This document shows, piece by piece, positions 1 to 6,068 of a DNA stretch of 7,942 bases. The notes below the pieces were generated by a model, which had not been told where the DNA came from, ran no database searches, and was given only the letters and a program-made list of their open reading frames with translations. This stretch comes from Desulfonatronospira sp964577315. Its GTDB lineage: Bacteria > Desulfobacterota > Desulfovibrionia > Desulfovibrionales > Desulfonatronovibrionaceae. Every line of letters begins with the position of its first letter. Position 1 is the first letter of the stretch. The position numbers were made by a program, and so were the translations under genes. The stretch spans positions 1 through 7,942 of the forward strand of contig CAZNYT010000090.1 of NCBI GenBank assembly GCA_964577315.1. The letters are read 5' to 3'.

Positions 1-1
1 C

Positions 2-19
2 AAGGAATCCCTTTTTTTT
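2..19 (+). terminator. Possible tail of a terminator at the left edge
   Basis: A very short stem (AAGG at 2-5 with CCTT at 10-13) runs directly into a tract of T residues ending at 19. This could be the end of a Rho-independent terminator of a plus-strand gene lying left of the window. The stem is only 4 bp and its left side may be cut by the window edge, so this is a weak call. Confidence 0.22.
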
Positions 20-63
20 GATCTCACTGAAGAACTACAGAACTGCTCTTACCTTATAAACTA

Positions 64-91
64 TTGGACAACATATCCTTTCATAGATAAT
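64..91 (+). promoter_or_regulatory. Candidate sigma-70-like promoter for the stress protein/BCCT operon
   Basis: TTGGAC (64-69) lies 16 bases before GATAAT (86-91). The -10 matches the consensus at 5 of 6 positions; the -35 is weak, although the overlapping TGGACA (65-70) matches 5 of 6. Transcription would start near 98, leaving a leader of about 65 bases with an AGGA Shine-Dalgarno at 150-153 before the ATG at 163. The rest of 20-162 is AT-rich and holds nothing else I can support. The call rests on motif inspection only. Confidence 0.35.
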
Positions 92-162
92 TTCCTTGCG
101 AAGTTAATCCGGACTTTTTGTCTTGGACTGAGAAGAAATTATAACCCACAGGAATAGATCCT

Positions 163-960
163 ATGTTCTCCAAAGTGTTGCTGCCAGTTGAGCTGAACGA
201 ATCCCTGAACGATATCAAGCTCAGGGCTTCATTTGTGGTTAAACTGGGTGCCCAGGATATTATACTTTTACATGTTCTCACACCCGGTCTTGGGGGAACT
301 GGACACGCTGAATCCAGGCTGAGACATTTTCAAGAGGTTTTGCATGAGGTGGGAGTTACTTCCCATTACCATGTTGAGGAGGGTAATGTTCCCGGAGAGA
401 TCACCAATGTTGCCAGGGATCACGAAGTGGATCTTATATACATTCCGGCCAGCGGAAAGAATTTTTTGCTGACCTCCTTGGTGGGCAGCACCACCCAAGA
501 TGTTATTCGCCTGGCAAACAGGCCGGTGTGGGTGCACAAGCAAAGACCTTTTTTGAAACACAAGGAAAGCATGGATAAAATGATTTTTGCTACTGATTTT
601 AAACATGCAGCAGAGAGGTGTTGTTTTCCGGTGAAAGAGTTAAGCAGGCTTATTCCAGAGCTGATTGTTCTGCACGTGGGTGAGAGGGCAGCTGATCCTT
701 ATTCTGAGCAAATACGCAAGGAAGAGGTAGATAATAACCTGGATAAAATGTCCGAGTATTTCAGGGACAGCTTTACCCGGGTGCGGGCGATAGCCAGAAT
801 AGGCTCCCCAGCAAAACAAATCCTGAATGTTGTGGAGCAAGAACAGGTGGACTTGGTGGTCTTGGGCCGTATAAACGAGCCTTTTCCCCTGAATTTTCTG
901 GGCAGCACATGCGGCAGGGTGACTTCCGGTGCCAGCAGTTCTGTCCTGCTAGTTCCGTAA
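163..960 (+). CDS. Tandem-domain universal stress protein (UspA family)
   Basis: This 265-residue cytoplasmic protein contains two UspA domains, at about residues 1-126 and 137-265. Each begins with the family's beta-strand pattern (KVLLPVELNES; KMIFATDF) and ends with a strand plus a Gly-Ser-Thr turn: GST at 108-110 followed by NRPVWVHK, and GST at 247-249 followed by SSSVLLVP. The nucleotide-binding consensus G-2x-G-9x-G(S/T) is only partly kept. Domain 1 has P-A-S-G in place of the first glycine (residues 95-98), and domain 2 has G-R-I-N with a loop one residue short (235-247), so ATP binding may be altered in one or both halves. AGGA at 150-153 supports the ATG at 163. The stop lies 17 bases before the BCCT transporter start, so the two are probably co-transcribed. 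Universal stress proteins next to compatible-solute transporters are known (for example TeaD with TeaABC in Halomonas). A regulatory role towards the transporter is inference. Confidence 0.9.
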   Translation: MFSKVLLPVELNESLNDIKLRASFVVKLGAQDIILLHVLTPGLGGTGHAESRLRHFQEVLHEVGVTSHYHVEEGNVPGEITNVARDHEVDLIYIPASGKNFLLTSLVGSTTQDVIRLANRPVWVHKQRPFLKHKESMDKMIFATDFKHAAERCCFPVKELSRLIPELIVLHVGERAADPYSEQIRKEEVDNNLDKMSEYFRDSFTRVRAIARIGSPAKQILNVVEQEQVDLVVLGRINEPFPLNFLGSTCGRVTSGASSSVLLVP

Positions 961-977
961 TTAGGGTCAGGAGTTTT

Positions 978-2486
978 ATGTTCATGAACAAAGTTTTTGC
1001 CATCTCCCTTATAATTGTGGCTGCATTTGTGCTTCTGGGCTTATTCGACCTGGAGCTTTTGGATTCCATCTCCACCACCGTGTACCAGGCCATTATAGCC
1101 CATTTTGGTTGGGCCTATCTGATAGCTGCTTTTTTCTTTCTGGTTTTTAGCCTGGTACTGGCTCTTAGCCGTTACGGTGATATCAAACTGGGCAAGGATG
1201 AAGAAAAGCCCGAATATACCTACTTCGGCTGGTTCAGCATGCTTTTTGCCGCCGGCATGGGCATAGGGCTGATTTTTTGGGGGGTGGCAGAACCCTTGAG
1301 TCACTACATGCAGCCTCCGGAGCATCTGGACAAGGAAAGCGGGGAGGCGGCCACCTTTGCCATGCGCTACAGCTTCTTTCATTGGGGGCTCCACCCCTGG
1401 GCCATTTATATTGTAATGAGCCTTAGCATAGCCTACTTTTCCTTTCGCAGGGGAATGCCGCCTTTGATCAGTTCCTGCTTCTATCCCTTGCTAGGGGAGC
1501 GGATATACGGCCCTATTGGGTATTTGATAGATATCCTGGCTGTGTTCGCCACAATATTCGGTATTGCCACCTCCCTGGGGCTGGGGGCCATGCAGATTAA
1601 CAGCGGACTGGAACATATCTACGGATTGCCTGCCACGGACCTAAGTACCCTGATCATCATCCTGATTACTACTCTGCTCTTCATGATCTCGGCGACCGTG
1701 GGTCTGGACAAGGGAATCCAGGTCCTTAGCAAGTCCAATATGTTCCTGGCCTTTCTCCTTTTGATGTTCATGCTTGTATTCGGCCCCACCTCGTACATTT
1801 TTAGCGTGTTTACAGATACCTTTGGCGGTTACCTGAACAATGTCCTGGAAATGAGCCTTACAGTTAATCCCTTTCTGGGACATGAGTGGTACAAGGACTG
1901 GACTTTGTTCTATTGGGCATGGTGGATCGCCTGGTCTCCCTTCGTGGGCATCTTCGTGGCTCGCATCTCCCGGGGAAGAACTATCCGGGAGTTCATAAGC
2001 GGGGCTTTGCTGGTGCCCACTTTGTTAACCTTTATCTGGTTCGGGGTATTTGGCGGATCTGCCTTGTTCCAGGAATTCGAGGCAGGTGCCCAGGTGGGAG
2101 AGGCTGTATTGGATGATGTTTCCACTGGTTTGTTCGCGGTGTTCGATCTTTATCCCGGCTCTTTAATCCTCTCCAACATAGCAATCATACTCTTGGTGGT
2201 CTTTTTCGTGACTTCAGCGGATTCAGCCACGTTCGTCCTGGGTATCATGACCTCCCATGGGTCCATGAACCCCAGCCTGGCCAAAAAACTCATCTGGGGG
2301 ATAACGCAGTCCTCAGTGGCGGCCATACTGCTAGTCTCCGGGGGGCTGCAAGCCCTGCAGCAAATGGCCATTACCGCAGCTCTTCCCTTTACCTTCGTTT
2401 TGATACTTATGTGTTACACTCTTTGGCGGGGCTTGGCTGCAGAAGCCAAGGAAGGCGCAAACAGGCGTTTCTCCTTGTACAAGTGA
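978..2486 (+). CDS. BCCT-family betaine/carnitine/choline-type transporter, probably Na+-coupled
   Basis: This 502-residue inner-membrane carrier of the BCCT family should have 12 membrane helices in the LeuT fold. Family signatures are clear: AAGMGIGLIFWG (91-102), FFHWGLHPWAIY (133-144), the Trp-rich TM8 stretch WTLFYWAWWIAW (308-319) followed by FVARISRGRTIREF (326-339), and VTSADSATFVLG (411-422). The last carries Thr412 and Ser413, at the place of the BetP Na2-site Thr and Ser. The GMGIGL form, with Gly rather than the Asp typical of choline carriers, points to betaine-like substrates by Na+ symport; this rests on BetP work and is not proof. Only about 20 residues follow the last helix and the N-terminus is short, so the long osmosensing tails of BetP are absent. 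AGGAG (969-973) lies 4 bases before ATG 978 and 10 bases before a second ATG at 984; either could start the protein. An upstream ATG at 909 lies inside the stress-protein gene and lacks a site. Likely role: osmoprotectant uptake. Confidence 0.93.
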   Translation: MFMNKVFAISLIIVAAFVLLGLFDLELLDSISTTVYQAIIAHFGWAYLIAAFFFLVFSLVLALSRYGDIKLGKDEEKPEYTYFGWFSMLFAAGMGIGLIFWGVAEPLSHYMQPPEHLDKESGEAATFAMRYSFFHWGLHPWAIYIVMSLSIAYFSFRRGMPPLISSCFYPLLGERIYGPIGYLIDILAVFATIFGIATSLGLGAMQINSGLEHIYGLPATDLSTLIIILITTLLFMISATVGLDKGIQVLSKSNMFLAFLLLMFMLVFGPTSYIFSVFTDTFGGYLNNVLEMSLTVNPFLGHEWYKDWTLFYWAWWIAWSPFVGIFVARISRGRTIREFISGALLVPTLLTFIWFGVFGGSALFQEFEAGAQVGEAVLDDVSTGLFAVFDLYPGSLILSNIAIILLVVFFVTSADSATFVLGIMTSHGSMNPSLAKKLIWGITQSSVAAILLVSGGLQALQQMAITAALPFTFVLILMCYTLWRGLAAEAKEGANRRFSLYK

Positions 2487-2491
2487 TACCT

Positions 2492-2535
2492 GCCCTTGTG
2501 TTTCATTACGAGAAAACGGGCACGGGTGTTTTTTT
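2492..2535 (+). terminator. Candidate Rho-independent terminator after the BCCT gene
   Basis: GCCC (2492-2495) and GTG (2498-2500) can pair with CAC (2521-2523) and GGGT (2524-2527), with a 2-base bulge, and one G separates the stem from seven T residues (2529-2535). An alternative pairing is TGCCC (2491-2495) with GGGCA (2518-2522). It begins 5 bases after the BCCT stop and lies between two converging genes, where a terminator is expected. The stem is short and bulged. I see no matching T-tract for the minus-strand transcript arriving from the other side. Confidence 0.42.
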
Positions 2536-2558
2536 GCAGGTGCGTAATCGGGGCGGTA

Positions 2559-4328
2559 TCAGGGAAGAATTTGTACTCGGTGCATGCCTCGAACCGCGTT
2601 TAGCAGGTAAGCTTCAGGGCTGGACAAGACATCCTCGATGGTCAGGATTTCCTCGCGGATCTCTTGCTTTTCCAATAACCAGGCCCGGTAGACTCCCGGG
2701 AGAAGCCCGCACTGAACAGAAGGGGTGAGAAGTTCCCCGTTCTTTTTCACCACCAGGTTGGCAATGGTGGATTCGGTTACTTCCTCCCGCGTGTTGTATA
2801 AAAGGACGTCTTTGAAGCCGGGACGGCTATCCAGGGCCTTCTGATAAATGCTTCTCTGGGTGGTTTTATGGTACAGGAACTTGTTGTCGGGATCTACAGG
2901 GAATCCAGCCAGGGGTAGGTCGGAAAATCCCTGGATCTCAGGGGATAATTCCTGGGCCTGGACCCGGACCTTCCCTCTGGGAGAGATTAAAAGCCGGATT
3001 TTGTGCTGGTTACGCTGTAGATTGGCCACCAATCGATCCAGTTCCTTGTGCACCGAGTCGATGTCCAGTTTAAAGCCAAAGTAGCGGGCTGAGGCCCGTA
3101 GGCGGTTTAGGTGATAGGTTAGAAAGGGAAAGCCCTGCTCCGGATCCCATAGAATGCTCTCCAAAAGTTCGAAATCCTCCCTCCTGGTCCTTAGGACCCG
3201 GGCCTTGACGCGGGATTCATCCATCTCGGAATCAGTCTGCGAATCCCAGACGATTCCGCCGCCTATCCCGTATTCGGCTGTGCTGCGGACCTTATCCACC
3301 AAAAGCGTTCGGATGGCCACGTTGAACTGTGCTTGTCTGCCTGGGGCTATAAACCCCATGGTTCCGGTATAAATCCGTCTGGGGGTGGTCTCCAGGGCAG
3401 AGATGATTTCCATGGTTTTTATCTTGGGAGCACCAGTAATGGAAGCTGGGGGGAAAAGGGCCTGAAAAATACGCTCCAGGGAAGCCTCTGTCTCAGCCCT
3501 CACCAGAGAAGTCATTTGCCACACGTCCTGGTATCTCTCCACTTCAAAAAGCTTTTTAACTTGGACGCTACCGGGCCTGGCTATCCTGCCCATGTCGTTG
3601 CGGACCATGTCCACTATCATTACGTTTTCGGCCCGTTCCTTGGAGGAATCGCGCAAGCTTTGGGCCATTTCCGAATCCTGCTCCGCCCACAATCCCCTGG
3701 ATGCGGTGCCTTTCATGGGCCTAGAGTGCAAAAGATCCTGATTTAGGGTAAAGAAGAGCTCCGGGGACATGCTGCACAAGGCGAAATCTCCAGTGTCTAT
3801 GAAGGCCGCGTAAGGAGGGTTTTGGGCGTCTAGCAGGGTGCAAAACACATCCCACGGGTCCAGATTGAACTTGGCTCGCAAACGGTAGGTGAAATTTACC
3901 TGATAGGTATCTCCTTGCCGGATGTGCTCTTTGATAGCGGCTAGGCCCCGGGCATAACTCTCGCGATCCACGGAAGGATCCCAGCGCAAGTCTCCTACGG
4001 AATCCGCGTTTTTCGGGGGCTCGGGATGATCCAGTCTGGTGACCTGGGAGAACAGACCGAACCACATTAAGGGAAAGCCGGAGTGGTCTCTGTTTACCTG
4101 GAAGTATGGATCAAATGCGGTAGCAGCCTCGTAAGAGAGAAATCCCGCAGCATAGAGCCCGTTTTCCTCCACAGCCTGGGAAATATATTTCAAGCCAGGC
4201 AAGACCTCGTGGGGTAGCCCGGCTTGAATCACTTCCTGCAGACCGCTGAAGTGCCACAACTCCCCGGTTGAAGATTCTTTGATTACCGCTGAAGGTTGGG
4301 AAGCTGACGGTGTGTTGGGAGCTTTCAT
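2559..4328 (-). CDS. pabB: Fused aminodeoxychorismate synthase component I / aminodeoxychorismate lyase (PabB-PabC)
   Basis: This 589-residue cytoplasmic enzyme makes p-aminobenzoate for folate. Its first part (about 1-385) is a chorismate-binding PabB: SPELFF (188-193), RPMKGTASRG (203-212) whose Lys206 is the lysine of the PIKGT motif that attacks chorismate in PabB, VDMVRNDMGRI (239-249), SITGAPKIKTMEII (296-309), and YGIGGGIVWDS...DESRVKAR (353-377) with metal-binding acids. The second part (about 386-589) is a class IV PLP lyase like PabC: HLNRLRASA (406-414), a candidate PLP lysine Lys488 in YHKTTQ, EVTESTIANLVV (516-527) with Glu519, and TPSVQCGLLPGVYR (535-548). One polypeptide would thus convert chorismate plus ammonia to aminodeoxychorismate and then cleave off pyruvate. 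The amidotransferase PabA is not in the window. The gene starts 26 bases after greA on the same strand and has no visible Shine-Dalgarno, so it is probably translated by coupling or from a weak site. Anthranilate synthase is less likely because of the PMKGT motif and the lyase fusion. Confidence 0.93.
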   Translation of the reverse strand: MKAPNTPSASQPSAVIKESSTGELWHFSGLQEVIQAGLPHEVLPGLKYISQAVEENGLYAAGFLSYEAATAFDPYFQVNRDHSGFPLMWFGLFSQVTRLDHPEPPKNADSVGDLRWDPSVDRESYARGLAAIKEHIRQGDTYQVNFTYRLRAKFNLDPWDVFCTLLDAQNPPYAAFIDTGDFALCSMSPELFFTLNQDLLHSRPMKGTASRGLWAEQDSEMAQSLRDSSKERAENVMIVDMVRNDMGRIARPGSVQVKKLFEVERYQDVWQMTSLVRAETEASLERIFQALFPPASITGAPKIKTMEIISALETTPRRIYTGTMGFIAPGRQAQFNVAIRTLLVDKVRSTAEYGIGGGIVWDSQTDSEMDESRVKARVLRTRREDFELLESILWDPEQGFPFLTYHLNRLRASARYFGFKLDIDSVHKELDRLVANLQRNQHKIRLLISPRGKVRVQAQELSPEIQGFSDLPLAGFPVDPDNKFLYHKTTQRSIYQKALDSRPGFKDVLLYNTREEVTESTIANLVVKKNGELLTPSVQCGLLPGVYRAWLLEKQEIREEILTIEDVLSSPEAYLLNAVRGMHRVQILP

Positions 4329-4354
4329 GGGGTGTAAGGCACAGTTAAGCCTGG

Positions 4355-4852
4355 TTATTCAGACTCAAAGATTTTCGAGCCGTGAAATTCTATGGAAAGG
4401 ATCTCGTATTCCATTTTGCCCTTGGGAGCGTGAACCACTACCTCGTCCCCTACTTCTTTACCTATAATGGCCTTTGCCAGGGGGGAGAAGACGGACAAAG
4501 CGCCGGGGACAAACTCGGTTTCGTCCGGGCCCAGCAGGGTGAATTTTTTGACTTCTTCTGTGTCCACGTTTTCTATCTCCACAGTGGCCCCAAAACAGAC
4601 CTTGTTGCCGTTCATGGTATTCAGGTCGATTACGTCGAACATGGGTATGCGCGAAGTTATCTGGGCGATCTTGGCTTCCAGCATGCCTTGGCGTTCCTTG
4701 GCTGCGTCGTAGCCGGCGTTTTCTCTGATGTCACCTTCTTCTCTGGCCTCCTTGATGGCCTGAATTACTTCCGGGCGTTCTGCCTGAAGCTCTTCCAGTT
4801 TTTCCTTGATTCGGGCAAAACCTTCTTGAGAAATGGGAATACTTTCGCTCAT
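4355..4852 (-). CDS. greA: Transcription elongation factor GreA
   Basis: This 165-residue protein is slightly longer than E. coli GreA (158). GreA enters the secondary channel of RNA polymerase and stimulates cleavage of backtracked RNA. The N-terminal coiled coil spans about residues 10-75 and carries the tip motif GDIRENAGYDAAKERQ (40-55). Asp41 and Glu44, the acids that help place Mg2+ in the polymerase active site, are present. The C-terminal FKBP-like domain includes FGATVEIENVDTEE (87-100), LLGPDE (106-111), SPLAKAIIGKEVGDEVVV (123-140) and YEILSIEF (149-156). The start is supported by GAGGT at 4858-4862, about 5 bases before the ATG. A good promoter and a long structured leader lie upstream (4853-5047). 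It is the first gene of a two-gene operon with the PabB-PabC fusion. E. coli greA is attenuated in its leader, producing GraL RNAs; a similar logic here is inference. Confidence 0.96.
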   Translation of the reverse strand: MSESIPISQEGFARIKEKLEELQAERPEVIQAIKEAREEGDIRENAGYDAAKERQGMLEAKIAQITSRIPMFDVIDLNTMNGNKVCFGATVEIENVDTEEVKKFTLLGPDETEFVPGALSVFSPLAKAIIGKEVGDEVVVHAPKGKMEYEILSIEFHGSKIFESE

Positions 4853-4883
4853 TTTTTACCTCGTTGTCCTTTTAAAATAATTT

Positions 4884-4956
4884 AATCCCGCACTCACTTT
4901 AAATTTTGCTTAATACGCAGTATCTGGAAACTGTGTATAAAAGTGAGTGCGGGATT
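4884..4956 (-). repeat. 17-bp perfect inverted repeat in the greA leader
   Basis: The left arm AATCCCGCACTCACTTT (4884-4900) is the exact reverse complement of the right arm at 4940-4956; 39 bases lie between them. In the greA transcript this would form a 17-bp stem ending 21 bases before the GAGGT ribosome binding site. After the stem the minus strand reads AAATTATTTTAAAAGG, a weak U-rich tail at best, so a terminator or a structure affecting translation are both possible. The spacer holds a small ATAC-GCA-GTAT hairpin (4913-4923). I see no target-site duplication that would mark it as a miniature transposon. Confidence 0.8.
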
Positions 4957-4971
4957 TGCAGTATCATCCCG
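4950..4971 (-). repeat. Alternative hairpin competing with the 17-bp greA leader stem
   Basis: CGGGAT (4950-4955) is the inverse of ATCCCG (4966-4971) with a 10-base loop. The first of these is part of the right arm of the larger inverted repeat, so both stems cannot form at once. In the minus-strand transcript the small hairpin is made first and could later be displaced by the larger stem, a layout typical of attenuators. The 8-base word GCAGTATC occurs both in the loop here (4958-4965) and in the spacer of the large repeat (4917-4924). Confidence 0.5.
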
Positions 4972-4993
4972 GATTTTGGTGGTAGCCGCACGA

Positions 4994-5015
4994 TGATTAA
5001 ATGGACATTTAATCA
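4994..5015. promoter_or_regulatory. Operator-like palindrome at the predicted greA transcription start
   Basis: TGATTAAAT (4994-5002) and ATTTAATCA (5007-5015) are exact inverse 9-base arms around a 4-base GGAC spacer. The size and symmetry suit a dimeric DNA-binding regulator. The predicted start of the greA transcript (about 5012) lies inside it, the usual place for a repressor site. The regulator is unknown. Confidence 0.5.
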
Positions 5016-5018
5016 GAA

Positions 5019-5047
5019 TATATAAGATATTCAGGGCCAAAGGTCAA
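5019..5047 (-). promoter_or_regulatory. Sigma-70-like promoter of greA-pabBC
   Basis: On the minus strand TTGACC (5047-5042) is separated by exactly 17 bases from TATATA (5024-5019); shifting the -10 by two bases gives TATATT. The -35 matches the consensus at 5 of 6 positions. Transcription would start near 5012, giving a leader of about 160 bases before the greA start. A second inverted repeat, GAATAT (5016-5021) with ATATTC (5027-5032), spans the -10 element. Confidence 0.55.
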
Positions 5048-5155
5048 CCCGGCATACCAATATCCATAGGACTTTGGAATTTTCAAGTAGTAAATATTCC
5101 TGTAACGATTCACCAAATTTGTTTGCATGCCTTGCCTACCGGTCTGCGCTTTTCT

Positions 5156-5229
5156 AGGCTCGACTTTTCGCGTGAGCCTCGCCAAGAAAACAGGTGCGAC
5201 TCCCGGCAGAAGCACCCAAAAACACCCTG
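5156..5229. repeat. Cluster of inverted repeats in the greA/macro intergenic region
   Basis: Three foldable elements sit close together: AGGCTC (5156-5161) with GAGCCT (5174-5179); GGTGC (5193-5197) with GCACC (5212-5216); and, competing with the latter, CAGG (5191-5194) with CCTG (5226-5229). The stretch 5048-5290 has no gene I can support on either strand. The cluster could be a structured RNA, a leader of the macro gene, or a dispersed repeat; the sequence alone does not decide. Confidence 0.4.
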
Positions 5230-5299
5230 TGAATAGCTGCCTTGTATGAAAAAAAAGTACTTTCCGGGCATGGAAAAAGAAAGCGGATATTGTTATGTT

Positions 5300-5313
5300 T
5301 TGATCAATATCAG
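5300..5313. promoter_or_regulatory. FNR/CRP-like palindrome upstream of the macro domain gene
   Basis: TTGAT-CAAT-ATCAG matches the FNR-type consensus TTGAT-N4-ATCAA at 9 of 10 specified positions. It lies 27 bases before the start of the macro gene. A weak promoter (TGGAAA 5271-5276, 17 bases, TATGTT 5294-5299) would start transcription near this site, so binding would repress rather than activate. Such a site can occur by chance in AT-rich DNA. Confidence 0.3.
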
Positions 5314-5339
5314 CAACCATAAACAGGAGGTCTGAGGGT

Positions 5340-5873
5340 ATGCAAATGCAGGTAGCTGATCTTTTTGTGGAGTGTGTCCAGGGTGATATCTCTTCTCAAG
5401 ATGATATGACCGCGGTGATTAATGCAGCCAATGCCCAGCTTCGGCCCGGGGGAGGTGTAGCTGGTGCGTTGCACAACAAGGCCGGACCTGGCCTGGAAGA
5501 GGAATGCAGGCCTCTGGCTCCCATAAGACCTGGGGAAGCAGTTCTTACCGGGGGGCATAATCTTCCCAACCGCTACGTGATCCATTGTTTGGGTCCGGTT
5601 TACGGGGTGGACAAGCCAGAAGACGATCTTTTGGCCAAGTGTTATCGCAACGCCTTGAAATTGGCAGAAGAGCACCACATTGATTCCTTGGCTTCTCCGG
5701 CCATTTCTTCCGGGGCTTTCGGTTTTCCCCTGGAAAAGTCCGCAAGTGTGGCGTTGAACACCATTGTGGAAAAGGCCCCTGAGCTGGTGCAGTTAAAAAA
5801 GATCCGTTTTGTGCTTTTTAGAGAGGAGCAGCTCGAGGTGTTCCAGCAGGCCATGGGAAAAATAGGTTCTTAA
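5340..5873 (+). CDS. Stand-alone macro domain protein (ADP-ribose binding, likely deacylase or hydrolase)
   Basis: At 177 residues this cytoplasmic protein is just one macro domain. It has the elements of the MacroD/YmdB branch in order: GDI (15-17), VINAAN (26-31), RPGGGVAGALHNKAGP (35-50), GEAVLTGGHNLP (65-76), YVIHCLGPVY (79-88) and the phosphate loop PAISSGAFGFPLEKSA (120-135). Known members bind ADP-ribose and hydrolyse O-acetyl-ADP-ribose or remove mono-ADP-ribose from proteins. Asn28 and Asn31 of the NAAN motif and the GGGV loop (37-40) are kept, so activity is plausible. AGGAGG (5325-5330) lies 9 bases before the ATG at 5340; a second ATG at 5346 is too far from it. The gene stands alone: no ADP-ribosyltransferase or sirtuin lies next to it, so its substrate cannot be read from context. 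The 195 bases after its stop hold no clear terminator. Confidence 0.92.
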   Translation: MQMQVADLFVECVQGDISSQDDMTAVINAANAQLRPGGGVAGALHNKAGPGLEEECRPLAPIRPGEAVLTGGHNLPNRYVIHCLGPVYGVDKPEDDLLAKCYRNALKLAEEHHIDSLASPAISSGAFGFPLEKSASVALNTIVEKAPELVQLKKIRFVLFREEQLEVFQQAMGKIGS

Positions 5874-6001
5874 ATACTTGGTTTCGATAAAGTCAATACC
5901 ACTTCTCTCCCCTAATGTGATCACTTTGGACTTGAAGCGAGCTCTTGCGGGGCTGGAGCGGGGTTCTGGCAACGGGAATTGTATCTTGGGTGTAGTTGCG
6001 G

Positions 6002-6015
6002 CGCAAATCTTTGCG
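6002..6015. repeat. Short palindrome upstream of the 67-residue gene
   Basis: CGCAAA (6002-6007) and TTTGCG (6010-6015) are exact inverse arms with a 2-base spacer, 53 bases before the next start codon. A second small stem, CCGGG (6033-6037) with CCCGG (6044-6048), follows just before the Shine-Dalgarno. Either may be an operator or a leader structure. I found no well-spaced promoter with the nearby TATAAG (6023-6028). Confidence 0.3.
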
Positions 6016-6068
6016 GGTAAAATATAAGTGCTCCGGGTGTAATCCCGGGCGTATTCAGGAGGATTAGC

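Noticed and set aside
116..145. TTGTCT-18-TATAAC as the promoter of the first operon
   Set aside because: The start would fall near 152, on top of the Shine-Dalgarno, leaving a leader too short for a normal ribosome binding site; the upstream candidate at 64-91 fits better.
909..977. Upstream in-frame ATG at 909 as the BCCT start
   Set aside because: It lies inside the stress-protein gene, has no ribosome binding site, and the added 23 residues (with three cysteine/glutamine-rich stretches) do not resemble BCCT N-termini; ATG 978 has AGGAG before it.
4382..4885. Long plus-strand frame antisense to greA
   Set aside because: It is a shadow of greA, whose family signatures on the minus strand are unambiguous.
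4884..4956. Miniature transposon (MITE) interpretation of the 17-bp inverted repeat
   Set aside because: No target-site duplication is visible at the flanks and the copy number cannot be judged from one window; kept only as an alternative.
5191..5219. tRNA- or tmRNA-like 3' end (GGTGCGACTCCCGG, ending near CACCCA)
   Set aside because: The would-be T-arm has two mismatches in five pairs and TGCGACT in place of a TTCRANY loop; no acceptor or anticodon arm is found upstream.
5009..5320. Minus-strand open frame of 103 codons in the greA/macro gap
   Set aside because: No recognisable domain, no clear ribosome binding site, odd aromatic composition, and its 3' part overlaps the predicted greA promoter. 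A gene remnant cannot be excluded.
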